A DNA stretch of 62,821 nt from Woeseiaceae bacterium. GTDB taxonomy: Bacteria; Pseudomonadota; Gammaproteobacteria; Steroidobacterales; Woeseiaceae. Shown here piece after piece: positions 44,004 through 52,055 of this stretch (position 1 is its first letter; each line of letters begins with the position of its first letter). The position numbers and the translations under genes were made by a program. The notes under the pieces were generated by a model that ran no database searches, had not been told where the DNA came from, and worked only from the letters and a program-made list of their open reading frames with translations. The stretch is from positions 1 to 62,821 of the forward strand of contig JAJFKV010000038.1 of NCBI GenBank assembly GCA_021773055.1, given 5' to 3'.

Positions 44004-44768
44004 CTAGACGCCCTCTTCCTGCATACGCTGTAGCCGCTGCCCTGCCAGGCGTGCGGCGGTTGTTTCCGGGTATTGTGTCTGTACACGCGTCAGGGATCCA
44101 CGCGCGGCGTCCCAGCGTTGCAGCTCGTAATTGCAGTAGCCCATCTTCAACAAGGCGTCCGGCACTTTTCGCGAACCTGGAAACGTCTCGATGACAATTT
44201 CGAATTCACTCAGTGCCTGCTCGAACTGTTGCGTTACGTAGTGTGATTCCGCAAGCCAGTATTGGGCGTTATCAGCCAGTTCACTGTCAGGGAAGGTCAC
44301 CAGAAACTGCTGAAATGCTGATGCTGCCGGCTCGTAACGTTGTTCTTTCAGCAGTTCGAATGCCGCCTGGTAATTATCCCTGTCAGAGCCACTGGGCATG
44401 GGCAGCTGCCCGGGAGGCAAATTACCACCGTCCATAACACTGACTGAATTACGGGCCGTGGCCGACGTCTCCAGCTCCTGAATACGAGAATCGAGATCCA
44501 CGTACAGTTGCCGTTGTCGCTCCGATGTATTAGCCGATTTGTGCTCCAGCTCTTCCACCCGGCCCTGCATCTCGTCGCCGCTGCGTTCAATCGCGCTGAC
44601 CTTTTGTGTCAGATTCGCAAGACTCTGATTCTGAACAACTCTTTCAATAGTCTCGAGACGACGTTCCAGTTCAGTGAGCTTGATCAACACCGGGTCCTCC
44701 GACGGCGGCATTAAGGCACAACCGCTCAGGACCAGTGCTGCTACAGCGACAAATAGTGCGTGATTCAT
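44004..44768 (-). CDS. cpoB: Cell division coordinator CpoB (YbgF), predicted lipoprotein
   Basis: CpoB coordinates peptidoglycan synthesis with outer-membrane constriction through TolA and PBP1B. From ATG 44768 the 254-residue chain has a lipoprotein signal (ALVLSGC, Cys17), then a coiled coil (LIKLTELERRLETIERVV, VSAIERSGDEMQGRVEELEHK). Three TPR-like repeats follow (YQAAFELLKEQRYEPAASAFQQFL, NAQYWLAESHYVTQQFEQALSEFE, PDALLKMGYCNYELQRWDAARGSL). E. coli CpoB is soluble, so the lipobox is unusual. Longer upstream starts would hide it. It ends the tol-pal run, 19 bp after pal. Confidence 0.92.
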   Translation of the reverse strand: MNHALFVAVAALVLSGCALMPPSEDPVLIKLTELERRLETIERVVQNQSLANLTQKVSAIERSGDEMQGRVEELEHKSANTSERQRQLYVDLDSRIQELETSATARNSVSVMDGGNLPPGQLPMPSGSDRDNYQAAFELLKEQRYEPAASAFQQFLVTFPDSELADNAQYWLAESHYVTQQFEQALSEFEIVIETFPGSRKVPDALLKMGYCNYELQRWDAARGSLTRVQTQYPETTAARLAGQRLQRMQEEGV

Positions 44769-44787
44769 ACCTCGTATTTCCAATCGA

Positions 44788-45303
44788 CTAGTTCGTATAC
44801 CTGATTTCAACACGACGATTCTGAGCATAGTCATTTTCCGAGCTTCCCATCGACTCCGGACGCTCTTCACCGAAACTCACCGTCTGAATCTGGGAAGCGT
44901 TGACCCCTTGAATCATGAGTAACTGGCGCACTGCCTGTGCACGACGTTCGCCAAGACCAATGTTGTACTCGCGAGAACCGCGCTCATCCGCATGACCTTC
45001 AAGGCGTACGCTGCCAGAGGAATTGCCGCTGAGCTGAATTGCATGTGCCGCTACCAGATCCTGATCCTGCGCGCGCACGCTTGATGAATCGAAGTCGAAG
45101 TAGATGACCGTTCCAATAGCCTCCTGGGTGTCGAAATACTCCCCTTCACCCAACCCATCTGTTCCAGCGCCGGCCGTGTTAGCACCATCGCTGCTCTCGC
45201 CGTAACTCGTATCAACAGGATCTGGATCCGGCACCGAAGTTGTCTCGCAGCCTGCCAGGAACAGACCCAGAACACTAATCGCAATAATTCTAAAGTAAGA
45301 CAT
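44788..45303 (-). CDS. pal: Peptidoglycan-associated lipoprotein Pal
   Basis: Pal is an outer-membrane lipoprotein that binds peptidoglycan and TolB. The 171-residue protein has lipobox LAGC with Cys19, an acidic Gly/Ser-rich linker and an OmpA-like domain. That domain carries IYFDFDSSSVR and LEGHADERGSREYNIGLGERRAQAV with the diaminopimelate-binding Asp and Arg. The 55-bp AT-rich gap after tolB could hold a separate pal promoter, and AAGGG precedes its start. Confidence 0.96.
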   Translation of the reverse strand: MSYFRIIAISVLGLFLAGCETTSVPDPDPVDTSYGESSDGANTAGAGTDGLGEGEYFDTQEAIGTVIYFDFDSSSVRAQDQDLVAAHAIQLSGNSSGSVRLEGHADERGSREYNIGLGERRAQAVRQLLMIQGVNASQIQTVSFGEERPESMGSSENDYAQNRRVEIRYTN

Positions 45304-45358
45304 AATAAACCCTTATAAATCAATAATTAATTAAAAACACCTAAAGTTAACTCTAATG

Positions 45359-46666
45359 CTAGAATCGCGGGAACGGTGACCATACAGGCTCACGTACATC
45401 TCCCCTTCCTGATGCCATCTTTTGTCGTATCAGCCCATCGGCCGATACGGTCTCCAATACACCATCACCACCCTGCCGCGTCGCATAGATCAGACTGTCG
45501 CTGTTCGGCGCGAAACTCGGTGACTCATCCTGCCGGCCAGTAGACAGCACCAGCAGGTCCTTACGTTCAATATTCATAACCGCGATGCGGTAATTGCCAC
45601 GGTCGTTGTGCACCATCGCGAGTCTGGTGCCATCAGGTGACAACCGCGGTCGCGCATTATAACTCCCATCAAACGTAATCCGCTCCGGTGTTCCACCATT
45701 TACCGATATTCTGTAGACCTGCGGACCGCCGCTTCTATCCGACGTAAAGTAAATATATCGACCATCCGGCGACCAGGTGCCCTCGGTATCGATCGCTCTA
45801 TGCGTCGTAAGCCTCCTGGTTTCGCGCGAGGTGATATCCAGCACGTAAATATCCGGATTACCTTCGACACCGCCCAGTGTGATGACTAATTTACGTCCGT
45901 CCGGTGAAAAAGCGGGCGCGCCGTTAATTCCCGGCCTGCTGGATACCTGGAATCGATTTCCTGAGCGCACTGTCTGTACGAAAATAGATGACCTGGATCC
46001 CTCAAATGACACGTAAGCGAGTTGCCGGCTATCCGGGGACCAGGCCGGAGACATAATCGGGTCCTTGCTTTCCATGATCTTGTGCTCGTTCTCACCGTCC
46101 TGGTCCGAGACAATTAACGAATAAAGGCGCTCTCTGCCTTGCTGCTCCGCAGTCACATAGGCAACCTTGGTGCCGAACACCCCCTTGATACCGGTCAGCT
46201 TTTCATAAATCATATCGGCAGCCCGGTGGGCCGCGCCGCGCATCGTGCCTCGACTCGCGGGCATGCGGTAGCCGAATAATTGCCGGCGTCTAAAGGTATC
46301 GAAAAGCTGAAATTCCAGCGTATAGGCGTTGGCGCCGGTTTGAGTAAGCTTGCCAACGACAATGGCTTCAACGCCAAGGAAGCTCCAGTCATCGAAGTCG
46401 AGTTCCGAGCCATCGCTTGGTTTCTGCAGCATCTTCGACTCGTCAATGGGCGCAAATCGGCCGCTGCGCCGCAAATCGGCTTGAATGACCGCCGCTATAT
46501 CCAGCGGCTCCGCGGGTGTATCCCCCTCCCAGCCGAAGGGCACGATCGCGACCGGTGTCGGTTGGGCTATGCCCTGTACGTCAATGCGCAGCTTTTGCGC
46601 GGCTGCCGTACCGACACTAAAGACGCCCACAATAATTGCGAATGATATTTTCTTAAGCACGTTCAC
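45359..46666 (-). CDS. tolB: Tol-Pal system protein TolB
   Basis: This 435-residue periplasmic protein has a signal peptide ending AAA-Q (about residue 23), an N-terminal TolA-binding alpha/beta domain (IAIVPFGWEG-type segment, AAVIQADLRRSGRF) and a C-terminal six-bladed beta-propeller. Its repeats are of the form PDGR, as in SPAWSPDSRQLAYVSF, APAFSPDGRKLVITL, TWSPDGRYIYFTSDRSG and RPRLSPDGTRLAMV. It docks to Pal at the outer membrane. Confidence 0.96.
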   Translation of the reverse strand: MNVLKKISFAIIVGVFSVGTAAAQKLRIDVQGIAQPTPVAIVPFGWEGDTPAEPLDIAAVIQADLRRSGRFAPIDESKMLQKPSDGSELDFDDWSFLGVEAIVVGKLTQTGANAYTLEFQLFDTFRRRQLFGYRMPASRGTMRGAAHRAADMIYEKLTGIKGVFGTKVAYVTAEQQGRERLYSLIVSDQDGENEHKIMESKDPIMSPAWSPDSRQLAYVSFEGSRSSIFVQTVRSGNRFQVSSRPGINGAPAFSPDGRKLVITLGGVEGNPDIYVLDITSRETRRLTTHRAIDTEGTWSPDGRYIYFTSDRSGGPQVYRISVNGGTPERITFDGSYNARPRLSPDGTRLAMVHNDRGNYRIAVMNIERKDLLVLSTGRQDESPSFAPNSDSLIYATRQGGDGVLETVSADGLIRQKMASGRGDVREPVWSPFPRF

Positions 46667-46675
46667 CTCAATAGG

Positions 46676-47497
46676 TCAGTTTTGCTGTTCCGGCCGTAAG
46701 TTTAGCTCCAAAAGCGGTCTAAACAGGTCAGGATCCGATGGTCTTGGCAAAGGCGACGAACGGTGGATCGCCGCCTCGACGGAGCGTTTGACCGCTTCGT
46801 CTCCGTTACAACTGATGATAGTTACTCCGACAATCTCGCCGCCCGCGAGTTGCCTTACATTTGCGACACACACGGTATCAGGACTCGCGCTGGCCGGCAC
46901 AGACCAGTTTCTGCGAATCTTCTGCGCGATGGCAAACTGATACGCGGCCATCGCCGGCGAGTCGTTTGCCGCCATTCTTCGCTCTTCGTCCTCTATTTCC
47001 TCGGCTCTCTGGTCAGCCTCCAGATCTTTTCGCAGGCGCTCATTCTCGTCCCGCTGCCGCTGAATATCCTCCTGGCGCTTGCGCTCAGCTTCCTGCCGTT
47101 CACGTTCCTTATCCTCTTCTTCCTTTTTCTTGCGCTCAGCTTCCTCGCGCTCTTTTTTCTTGCGATCCACCTCTTCCTGCTTGCGCAGCTTTTCGAGTCG
47201 ATCTTCTTCGATCAATGCATCCTGAATACGCTTCTCTTCTTCTTCCTGGTGCCGCAACTCCTCGCTGTTATCGGGCTCTGGCAGGACTTCGTCGACGACA
47301 GGTTCCGGCTGCTTTTCAACGGTCGGTGGCGGTGGCGCTTTGTTCGGAATCTCCTGCACCAGTGTCGCCTGAACGACCATCGGGGTTAGCGGCATTGGGC
47401 GCGCGATATCGAATGCGGCGACCATTGCTGTCAACAACACGGCATGAACTGCCACAGACAGACTGATGGGTCCCAGATTATTTGCTTGGCCTGCCAC
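46676..47497 (-). CDS. tolA: Cell envelope integrity protein TolA
   Basis: TolA spans the periplasm to link TolQR to TolB and Pal. The 273-residue chain has one N-terminal helix (ISLSVAVHAVLLTAMVAAF), then a proline-rich segment (NKAPPPPTVEKQPEP). A long Glu/Lys/Arg-rich helix follows (about 80-185), then a C-terminal TonB-like domain (YQFAIAQKIRRNWSVP, VCVANVRQLAGGEIVGVTIISCNGDEAVKRSVEAAI) with a Cys pair. It is shorter than E. coli TolA (421) mainly in the helical part. It lies between tolR and tolB. Confidence 0.94.
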   Translation of the reverse strand: MAGQANNLGPISLSVAVHAVLLTAMVAAFDIARPMPLTPMVVQATLVQEIPNKAPPPPTVEKQPEPVVDEVLPEPDNSEELRHQEEEEKRIQDALIEEDRLEKLRKQEEVDRKKKEREEAERKKKEEEDKERERQEAERKRQEDIQRQRDENERLRKDLEADQRAEEIEDEERRMAANDSPAMAAYQFAIAQKIRRNWSVPASASPDTVCVANVRQLAGGEIVGVTIISCNGDEAVKRSVEAAIHRSSPLPRPSDPDLFRPLLELNLRPEQQN

Positions 47498-47505
47498 GCG
47501 TCGAA

Positions 47506-47949
47506 CTACTCCGGTATCGGATAGGTGTCCAGCGGGTCCGTGACAAAGCCGATATTCTGCGCGCCGGCCTGTTGCAGGACCACCATAGCAGTAACGACGT
47601 TGCCGTATGAGACCGCTCTATCCGCCTTGACGAATACCGGTGTTTCCGGGTTTTCACCCAGGATAACGCCAACAATCGTCATGATCTTCTTCCCCGACGA
47701 AGGCTTGTCTTCGTCATCGCCCTGATTGATGTAAAGATTTCCCGTCGCATCAACACTGATAACGATTGGGTCGTGATCGGGCACGGTTTCAATCGGCTTG
47801 GCATTTGCCTTTGGCAGGTCGACCTCGATGCCTTGTGTTAGCAGCGGTGCCGTCACCATGAATATGACCAGCAATACGAGCATGACATCGATATATGGCA
47901 CGACGTTAATTTCACTCATCAACTTACGTTTTTTTAGCGGTGTGGTCAC
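47506..47949 (-). CDS. tolR: Tol-Pal system proton-channel subunit TolR
   Basis: TolR works with TolQ to harvest the proton motive force. The 147-residue protein starts at GTG 47949 behind AGGAGG at 6-nt spacing (a longer reading frame upstream overlaps tolQ and is not used). The helix VVPYIDVMLVLLVIFMVT carries the proton-path Asp21. The periplasmic part (PVFVKADRAVSYGNVVTAMVVLQQAGAQNIGFVTDP) dimerises. It starts 1 nt after the tolQ stop. Confidence 0.94.
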   Translation of the reverse strand: MTTPLKKRKLMSEINVVPYIDVMLVLLVIFMVTAPLLTQGIEVDLPKANAKPIETVPDHDPIVISVDATGNLYINQGDDEDKPSSGKKIMTIVGVILGENPETPVFVKADRAVSYGNVVTAMVVLQQAGAQNIGFVTDPLDTYPIPE

Positions 47950-47950
47950 C

Positions 47951-48637
47951 TCACACCTCCTGTTTGGCGCGTGCGTGACGCTGCAGAATGCTCGAAAACT
48001 CCTCTGTAAAGCCGTCATAACGATATTCGAGCCGCACGACTTTGTCGGCGTAACGGTTATAGGCAATGACAGCGGGAATCGCGGCGAACAGACCCATCGC
48101 CGTCGCGATAAGCGCTTCTGCGATAGGCGGCGCGACGACTGCCAGCGTCGCAGTCTGCTGCGCGCCAATTTGCATGAACGCGGTCATGATTCCCCAGACC
48201 GTGCCGAACAGGCCGACGTAGGGACTGGTTGAGCCGATCGTCGCCAGGGTCGCAAGATTCTGTTCGAGCCGATCAACCTCTCGCATCTGCGCGACTCGCA
48301 TGGCGCGCCGGCACTCCTCAACAATCTTGTCAGTACTGCTGCCACCGGCCTGCAATGTTCGGTTAAACTCTCGGAATCCTGACTCGAATATGCTCGCCAT
48401 TCCGATACTGCCGCCTTTCGCCCGCGTCGCGCTACGGTACAGCGTATTGAGATCGCCACCAGACCAGAACGCCGCCTCGAATTCATCGGATGCATCTTTT
48501 GTGCGCCTGATCAGCCGACGTTTGGTAAAGATAATGCTCCAGGAAACAAGCGATGCCCCCAGCAACAGAAGCATTACGATCTGCACGGGCAGACTAGCTT
48601 CCCAAAGCAGGCTTATGACGGATAAGTCAGCGTTCAT
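47951..48637 (-). CDS. tolQ: Tol-Pal system proton-channel subunit TolQ
   Basis: TolQ is the MotA/ExbB-type partner of TolR. The 228-residue chain has three helices: near 15-38 (ASLPVQIVMLLLLGASLVSWSIIF), 130-155 (TIGSTSPYVGLFGTVWGIMTAF) and 170-195 (PPIAEALIATAMGLFAAIPAVIAYN). Family residues are intact. Its ATG overlaps the ybgC stop (ATGA). Confidence 0.95.
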   Translation of the reverse strand: MNADLSVISLLWEASLPVQIVMLLLLGASLVSWSIIFTKRRLIRRTKDASDEFEAAFWSGGDLNTLYRSATRAKGGSIGMASIFESGFREFNRTLQAGGSSTDKIVEECRRAMRVAQMREVDRLEQNLATLATIGSTSPYVGLFGTVWGIMTAFMQIGAQQTATLAVVAPPIAEALIATAMGLFAAIPAVIAYNRYADKVVRLEYRYDGFTEEFSSILQRHARAKQEV

Positions 48638-49050
48638 GATGGGTCTTCCTCAAAAAAAGTACGCGGTATGCGTTTTGGCTTCATCGTGTCGGCGGTCAGG
48701 TAGGCGGCTGTAACACCTCCCCGAATTAAAAGTTCGCGTTCGATACTGTCACGAAAAATATTTTGCTCAATCTCAAATGTTGCCCGGCCAAGCCGCGAGA
48801 GACTCGCGGTGACTATGAGGCTGTCGCCGAGTCGCGCTGGAATGAGAAACTTGGCGTGTGCCTCGGTCACAACGAGAATGCGATTATCCTCATTCATCAT
48901 CGTAATGTGATCGACACCCATTGCTTCCAGCCACTCCGTTCGAGCTCGCTCCATAAAGCAAAAGTAATTCGCGTAATACACAACTCCCTGGGCGTCCGTA
49001 TCTTCGTAATAAACGCGAACCGGTAACTCGAAGGGTTCAGTCGTGGTCAA
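48634..49050 (-). CDS. ybgC: Tol-Pal-associated acyl-CoA thioesterase YbgC
   Basis: This 138-residue hot-dog-fold enzyme hydrolyses short acyl-CoAs and associates with the Tol-Pal system. The active-site segment [29 protein letters not shown] has the catalytic Asp and the 4HBT signature. It overlaps the ruvB stop by 14 bp and tolQ by 4 bp, so resolvasome and Tol genes are one transcription unit. Confidence 0.94.
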   Translation of the reverse strand: MTTTEPFELPVRVYYEDTDAQGVVYYANYFCFMERARTEWLEAMGVDHITMMNEDNRILVVTEAHAKFLIPARLGDSLIVTASLSRLGRATFEIEQNIFRDSIERELLIRGGVTAAYLTADTMKPKRIPRTFFEEDPS

Positions 49051-50083
49051 AGGGTAGATCTCCGCTCGTTGGCGCAGTCGGCGGCTGCAAGCCGAAATGC
49101 AAATAGGCGTTTTTTGTCGCGACCCGGCCGCGCGCGGTACGCATCATGAAACCCTGCTGTATCAGGTAGGGCTCCAAAACATCCTCAATGGTTCCGCGTT
49201 CTTCACCAATAGCTGCTGCAATGCTTTCGATACCGACCGGACCACCATCAAACTTCTCAATGATCGTTTGCAGTAATCGCCTGTCCATCGCGTCGAAGCC
49301 ATGTGGATCGACTTGCAGCACATCCATCGCTGCCTCAGCGACTTTTCCGGTAACAACGCCATCACCTTTCACTTCCGCAAAATCTCGCACACGCCGTAGC
49401 AGACGATTCGCAATACGGGGCGTACCACGCGACCGGGTGGAGATAGCCTTCGCACCTTCGTCCTCAATAGGTAGATTCAGTATCCCTGCAGAACGTCGCG
49501 CAATGCCCTCAAGGTCTGCCGCGGAATAGAATTCCAAACGCTGCACGATGCCAAAGCGATCTCTCAAAGGAGACGTCAGCAAGCCGGCCCGCGTTGTCGC
49601 ACCAACTAGTGTGAACGGCGGCAAGTCGAGCTTGATCGATCGCGCTGCGGGTCCTTCACCAATCATGATGTCGAGCTGGAAATCTTCCAGTGCGGGATAC
49701 AGCACCTCCTCCACTACCGGACCAAGTCGATGTATTTCGTCGACAAAGAGGACGTCATTTGGCTCAAGATTCGTGAGTATCGCCGCGAGATCGCCCGGAC
49801 GTTCGAGCACCGGGCCCGATGTCTGTCGCAGACCGACACCCATTTCGTTTGCGATGATATGCGCGAGCGTGGTCTTACCAAGTCCTGGTGGACCGAAAAT
49901 CAGGACGTGATCCAGCGCCTCTTCACGTCGGCGCGCGGCCTCAATGAAAACACTCATTTGCTGATTCACGCTGGGTTGGCCGTGGTAATCGGCCAGCGTC
50001 TTGGGGCGAATCGCTCTATCAAACGCTTTGTCGTCGCTGACGGACTCTGCGGTTGTCAGGCTGTCATGTTCAACATTAGCCAT
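49037..50083 (-). CDS. ruvB: Holliday junction branch-migration helicase RuvB
   Basis: This hexameric AAA+ motor drives branch migration with RuvA. The 348-residue chain has [14 protein letters not shown], Walker [12 protein letters not shown], Walker [10 protein letters not shown], sensor 1 [11 protein letters not shown], the arginine finger in RDRFG and a C-terminal winged helix ([14 protein letters not shown]). Its ATG directly follows the ruvA TAA with no gap. Confidence 0.97.
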   Translation of the reverse strand: MANVEHDSLTTAESVSDDKAFDRAIRPKTLADYHGQPSVNQQMSVFIEAARRREEALDHVLIFGPPGLGKTTLAHIIANEMGVGLRQTSGPVLERPGDLAAILTNLEPNDVLFVDEIHRLGPVVEEVLYPALEDFQLDIMIGEGPAARSIKLDLPPFTLVGATTRAGLLTSPLRDRFGIVQRLEFYSAADLEGIARRSAGILNLPIEDEGAKAISTRSRGTPRIANRLLRRVRDFAEVKGDGVVTGKVAEAAMDVLQVDPHGFDAMDRRLLQTIIEKFDGGPVGIESIAAAIGEERGTIEDVLEPYLIQQGFMMRTARGRVATKNAYLHFGLQPPTAPTSGDLPFDHD

Positions 50084-50674
50084 TTATTGCGCCGCCTGTC
50101 GCAGTGCCATCCGAATGATGCCCTCAGCCGACTTGTCTTCAATATCGAGTTTCCCGATCAGGGTATGTACCTCTTTGGGTTTGTAGCCCAGTGCAACCAG
50201 CGCGTCGACCGCTTCGCTGCGGGCGCTTACCTCAATGCTCAGTGCTGCAGCCTTGCTGCCTCCGGGCGCCGCTGCGTCAATGCGATCTCGCATTTCAATA
50301 ATCAGGCGCTCGGCCGTTTTCTTACCGACGCCCGGTATCTTCGACATCGCTGTCGTATCTTCAAGCTCAACGCAGCGGCGAAAATCTCTTGTCGACATTG
50401 CCGACAAGATTCCAAGCGCAAGCTTGGCCCCGACACGATTGACCTTCAAGAGTGTTCGGAACATCAACCTTTCGTCTACTGTCGTGAAACCGTACAAAAC
50501 CTGTGCATCTTCGCGCACCACAAGATGCGTGTAGATAAAGACATCGGTGCCCAGCTCCGGCAGATCCAGGAAAGTCGACATCGGGGTCTCCAGCTCATAA
50601 CCGACACCGCCGCATTCAACGACGATCTGCGGTGCCTGCTTTGCAGACAGCCGGCCGCGCAGCGACCCAATCAC
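50084..50674 (-). CDS. ruvA: Holliday junction DNA-binding protein RuvA
   Basis: RuvA tetramers hold the four-way junction open for RuvB. From GTG 50674 the protein is 196 residues (E. coli 203): an OB fold (IGSLRGRLSAKQAPQIVVECGGVGYEL), two helix-hairpin-helix motifs (LLKVNRVGAKLALGIL, MSKIPGVGKKTAERLIIEM) and a C-terminal RuvB-contact domain (VDALVALGYKPKEV). The start overlaps the ruvC stop as GTGA; the longer frame reaching 50740 lies within ruvC. Confidence 0.95.
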   Translation of the reverse strand: MIGSLRGRLSAKQAPQIVVECGGVGYELETPMSTFLDLPELGTDVFIYTHLVVREDAQVLYGFTTVDERLMFRTLLKVNRVGAKLALGILSAMSTRDFRRCVELEDTTAMSKIPGVGKKTAERLIIEMRDRIDAAAPGGSKAAALSIEVSARSEAVDALVALGYKPKEVHTLIGKLDIEDKSAEGIIRMALRQAAQ

Positions 50675-51192
50675 CGGGCACCTGCAATGGCAGAACCAGA
50701 GCCCAGTTGCGCCTGAATTCGCCGCCGATGACCGTGACACAAAGCAGCGGCCAACGCATCGGCCGCATCAGGAGCAGGCACACCCTCGAGAGTAAGAAGC
50801 GAAACGACCATGTGCTGCACCTGTTCTTTGGTCGCCGCGCCAGTGCCAACAACCGCCTGCTTTATTTCGCGTGGCGCGTATTCGTGCACTTCCGCTCCGT
50901 GTGCAAAAGTCGCACATATCGCAGCTGATCGGGCATGCCCAAGCTTCAGCGCGCTACCCGCGTTCTTGTGCATGAAGACGCTTTCTATTGCGACGATGTC
51001 CGGACGGTACTCGTCGACAATACTGCCAATGGATTCGAATATTTGTCGCAAGCGATCGGCGAACGCGCCATCAATGCTCTTAACCGTGCCACTGGCAACG
51101 TAAAGCGCTTTGTCGCCCTCGAAATCCACGACACCAAAGCCTGTCAGGCGGGAGCCTGGATCGATTCCAAGTATGCGTTTTCTTGTCTTCAA
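50671..51192 (-). CDS. ruvC: Crossover junction endodeoxyribonuclease RuvC
   Basis: RuvC cuts Holliday junctions symmetrically. It has an RNase H-like fold with ILGIDPGSRLTGFGVV (first catalytic Asp), VAIESVFMHKNAGSALKLGHARS (Glu), and PAPDAADALAAALCH carrying the final acidic pair. TTG 51192 gives 173 residues, the same as E. coli; a TTG at 51228 would overlap the yebC stop and add 12 residues. The start choice is moderately sure. Confidence 0.93.
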   Translation of the reverse strand: MKTRKRILGIDPGSRLTGFGVVDFEGDKALYVASGTVKSIDGAFADRLRQIFESIGSIVDEYRPDIVAIESVFMHKNAGSALKLGHARSAAICATFAHGAEVHEYAPREIKQAVVGTGAATKEQVQHMVVSLLTLEGVPAPDAADALAAALCHGHRRRIQAQLGSGSAIAGAR

Positions 51193-51199
51193 ATCAGTC

Positions 51200-51943
51200 T
51201 CAGATTTGTGCAAGTACGTCTTCAGCAATATCCGCGTTGCTGTAGACCTCCTGGACGTCGTCCAGGTCCTCTAGCGACTCCAGCATCTTAATCATGGACG
51301 TCGCCTCTTTCACGCCCAGTTCGGCGCTGGTTGAGGCGCGCATCGTCACCTGTGCCGAATCAGCCTCCATACCGGACGCGACCATAGCGTCGCGCACCTG
51401 TTCAAAATCAGCTGGCGAGCTCAAAACTTCAATAGAGCCGTCGTCATCAGCGACGACATCTTCGGCGCCCGCATCGATAGCTGCTTCCATCACAGCGTCT
51501 TCGTCACTGCCTGCAGGGAACAGCAACTGCCCGACCTGGTTAAAAAGATAGTTTACCGAGCCATCAGCGCCCAAATTGCCACCAAACTTGGCAAACGCAT
51601 GGCGAACGTCGGCAACGGTGCGATTCTTGTTGTCCGTCAGGCAGTCGACCATGACAGCGGTGCCGCCGGGCCCGTAGCCTTCATAGCGAATCTCCAGATA
51701 ATCCGCACCATCCGTTTCGCCTGCGCCGCGCTTCACCGCCCGTTCGATATTGTCCTTGGGCATGCTTTGCGCTTTTGCTTTATCGACCGCCAGCCGAAGT
51801 CTCGGATTCGCGTCGAGATCGCTGCCGCCCATCTTGGCGGCGATCGTGATCTCGCGAATCAACTTCGTAAAAAGTTTGCCGCGCTTTTTATCCTGCGCGC
51901 CTTTGCGATGCTGGATATTCGCCCATTTACTATGTCCTGCCAT
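51200..51943 (-). CDS. yebC: YebC/PmpR-family protein
   Basis: This 247-residue cytoplasmic protein has the N terminus [22 protein letters not shown], then [16 protein letters not shown], with alpha/beta domains 2 and 3 following. YebC proteins are described as transcription regulators and more recently as translation factors acting at proline stretches. It is the first gene of the yebC-ruvCAB-ybgC-tolQRAB-pal-cpoB run. Confidence 0.95.
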   Translation of the reverse strand: MAGHSKWANIQHRKGAQDKKRGKLFTKLIREITIAAKMGGSDLDANPRLRLAVDKAKAQSMPKDNIERAVKRGAGETDGADYLEIRYEGYGPGGTAVMVDCLTDNKNRTVADVRHAFAKFGGNLGADGSVNYLFNQVGQLLFPAGSDEDAVMEAAIDAGAEDVVADDDGSIEVLSSPADFEQVRDAMVASGMEADSAQVTMRASTSAELGVKEATSMIKMLESLEDLDDVQEVYSNADIAEDVLAQI

Positions 51944-52055
51944 GTCTTCCTGCTCTTACAATGCCCAATCAAAAATCCAACCAGACGTAGCTAGCCGAAA
52001 CAGCGCGTATGATAACGGGTATTGAGCAAACAGGCACTTAACTGAATTCCGGCAA

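Noticed and set aside
46763..47389. Leucine- and phenylalanine-rich plus-strand frame resembling a membrane protein
   Set aside because: It is the complement of the Glu/Lys-rich tolA helix, whose codons read as Leu and Phe on the other strand.
49730..50716. 328-codon open frame on the plus strand
   Set aside because: It runs antisense across ruvB and ruvA, both clear by motif; its sequence shows no coherent fold signature.
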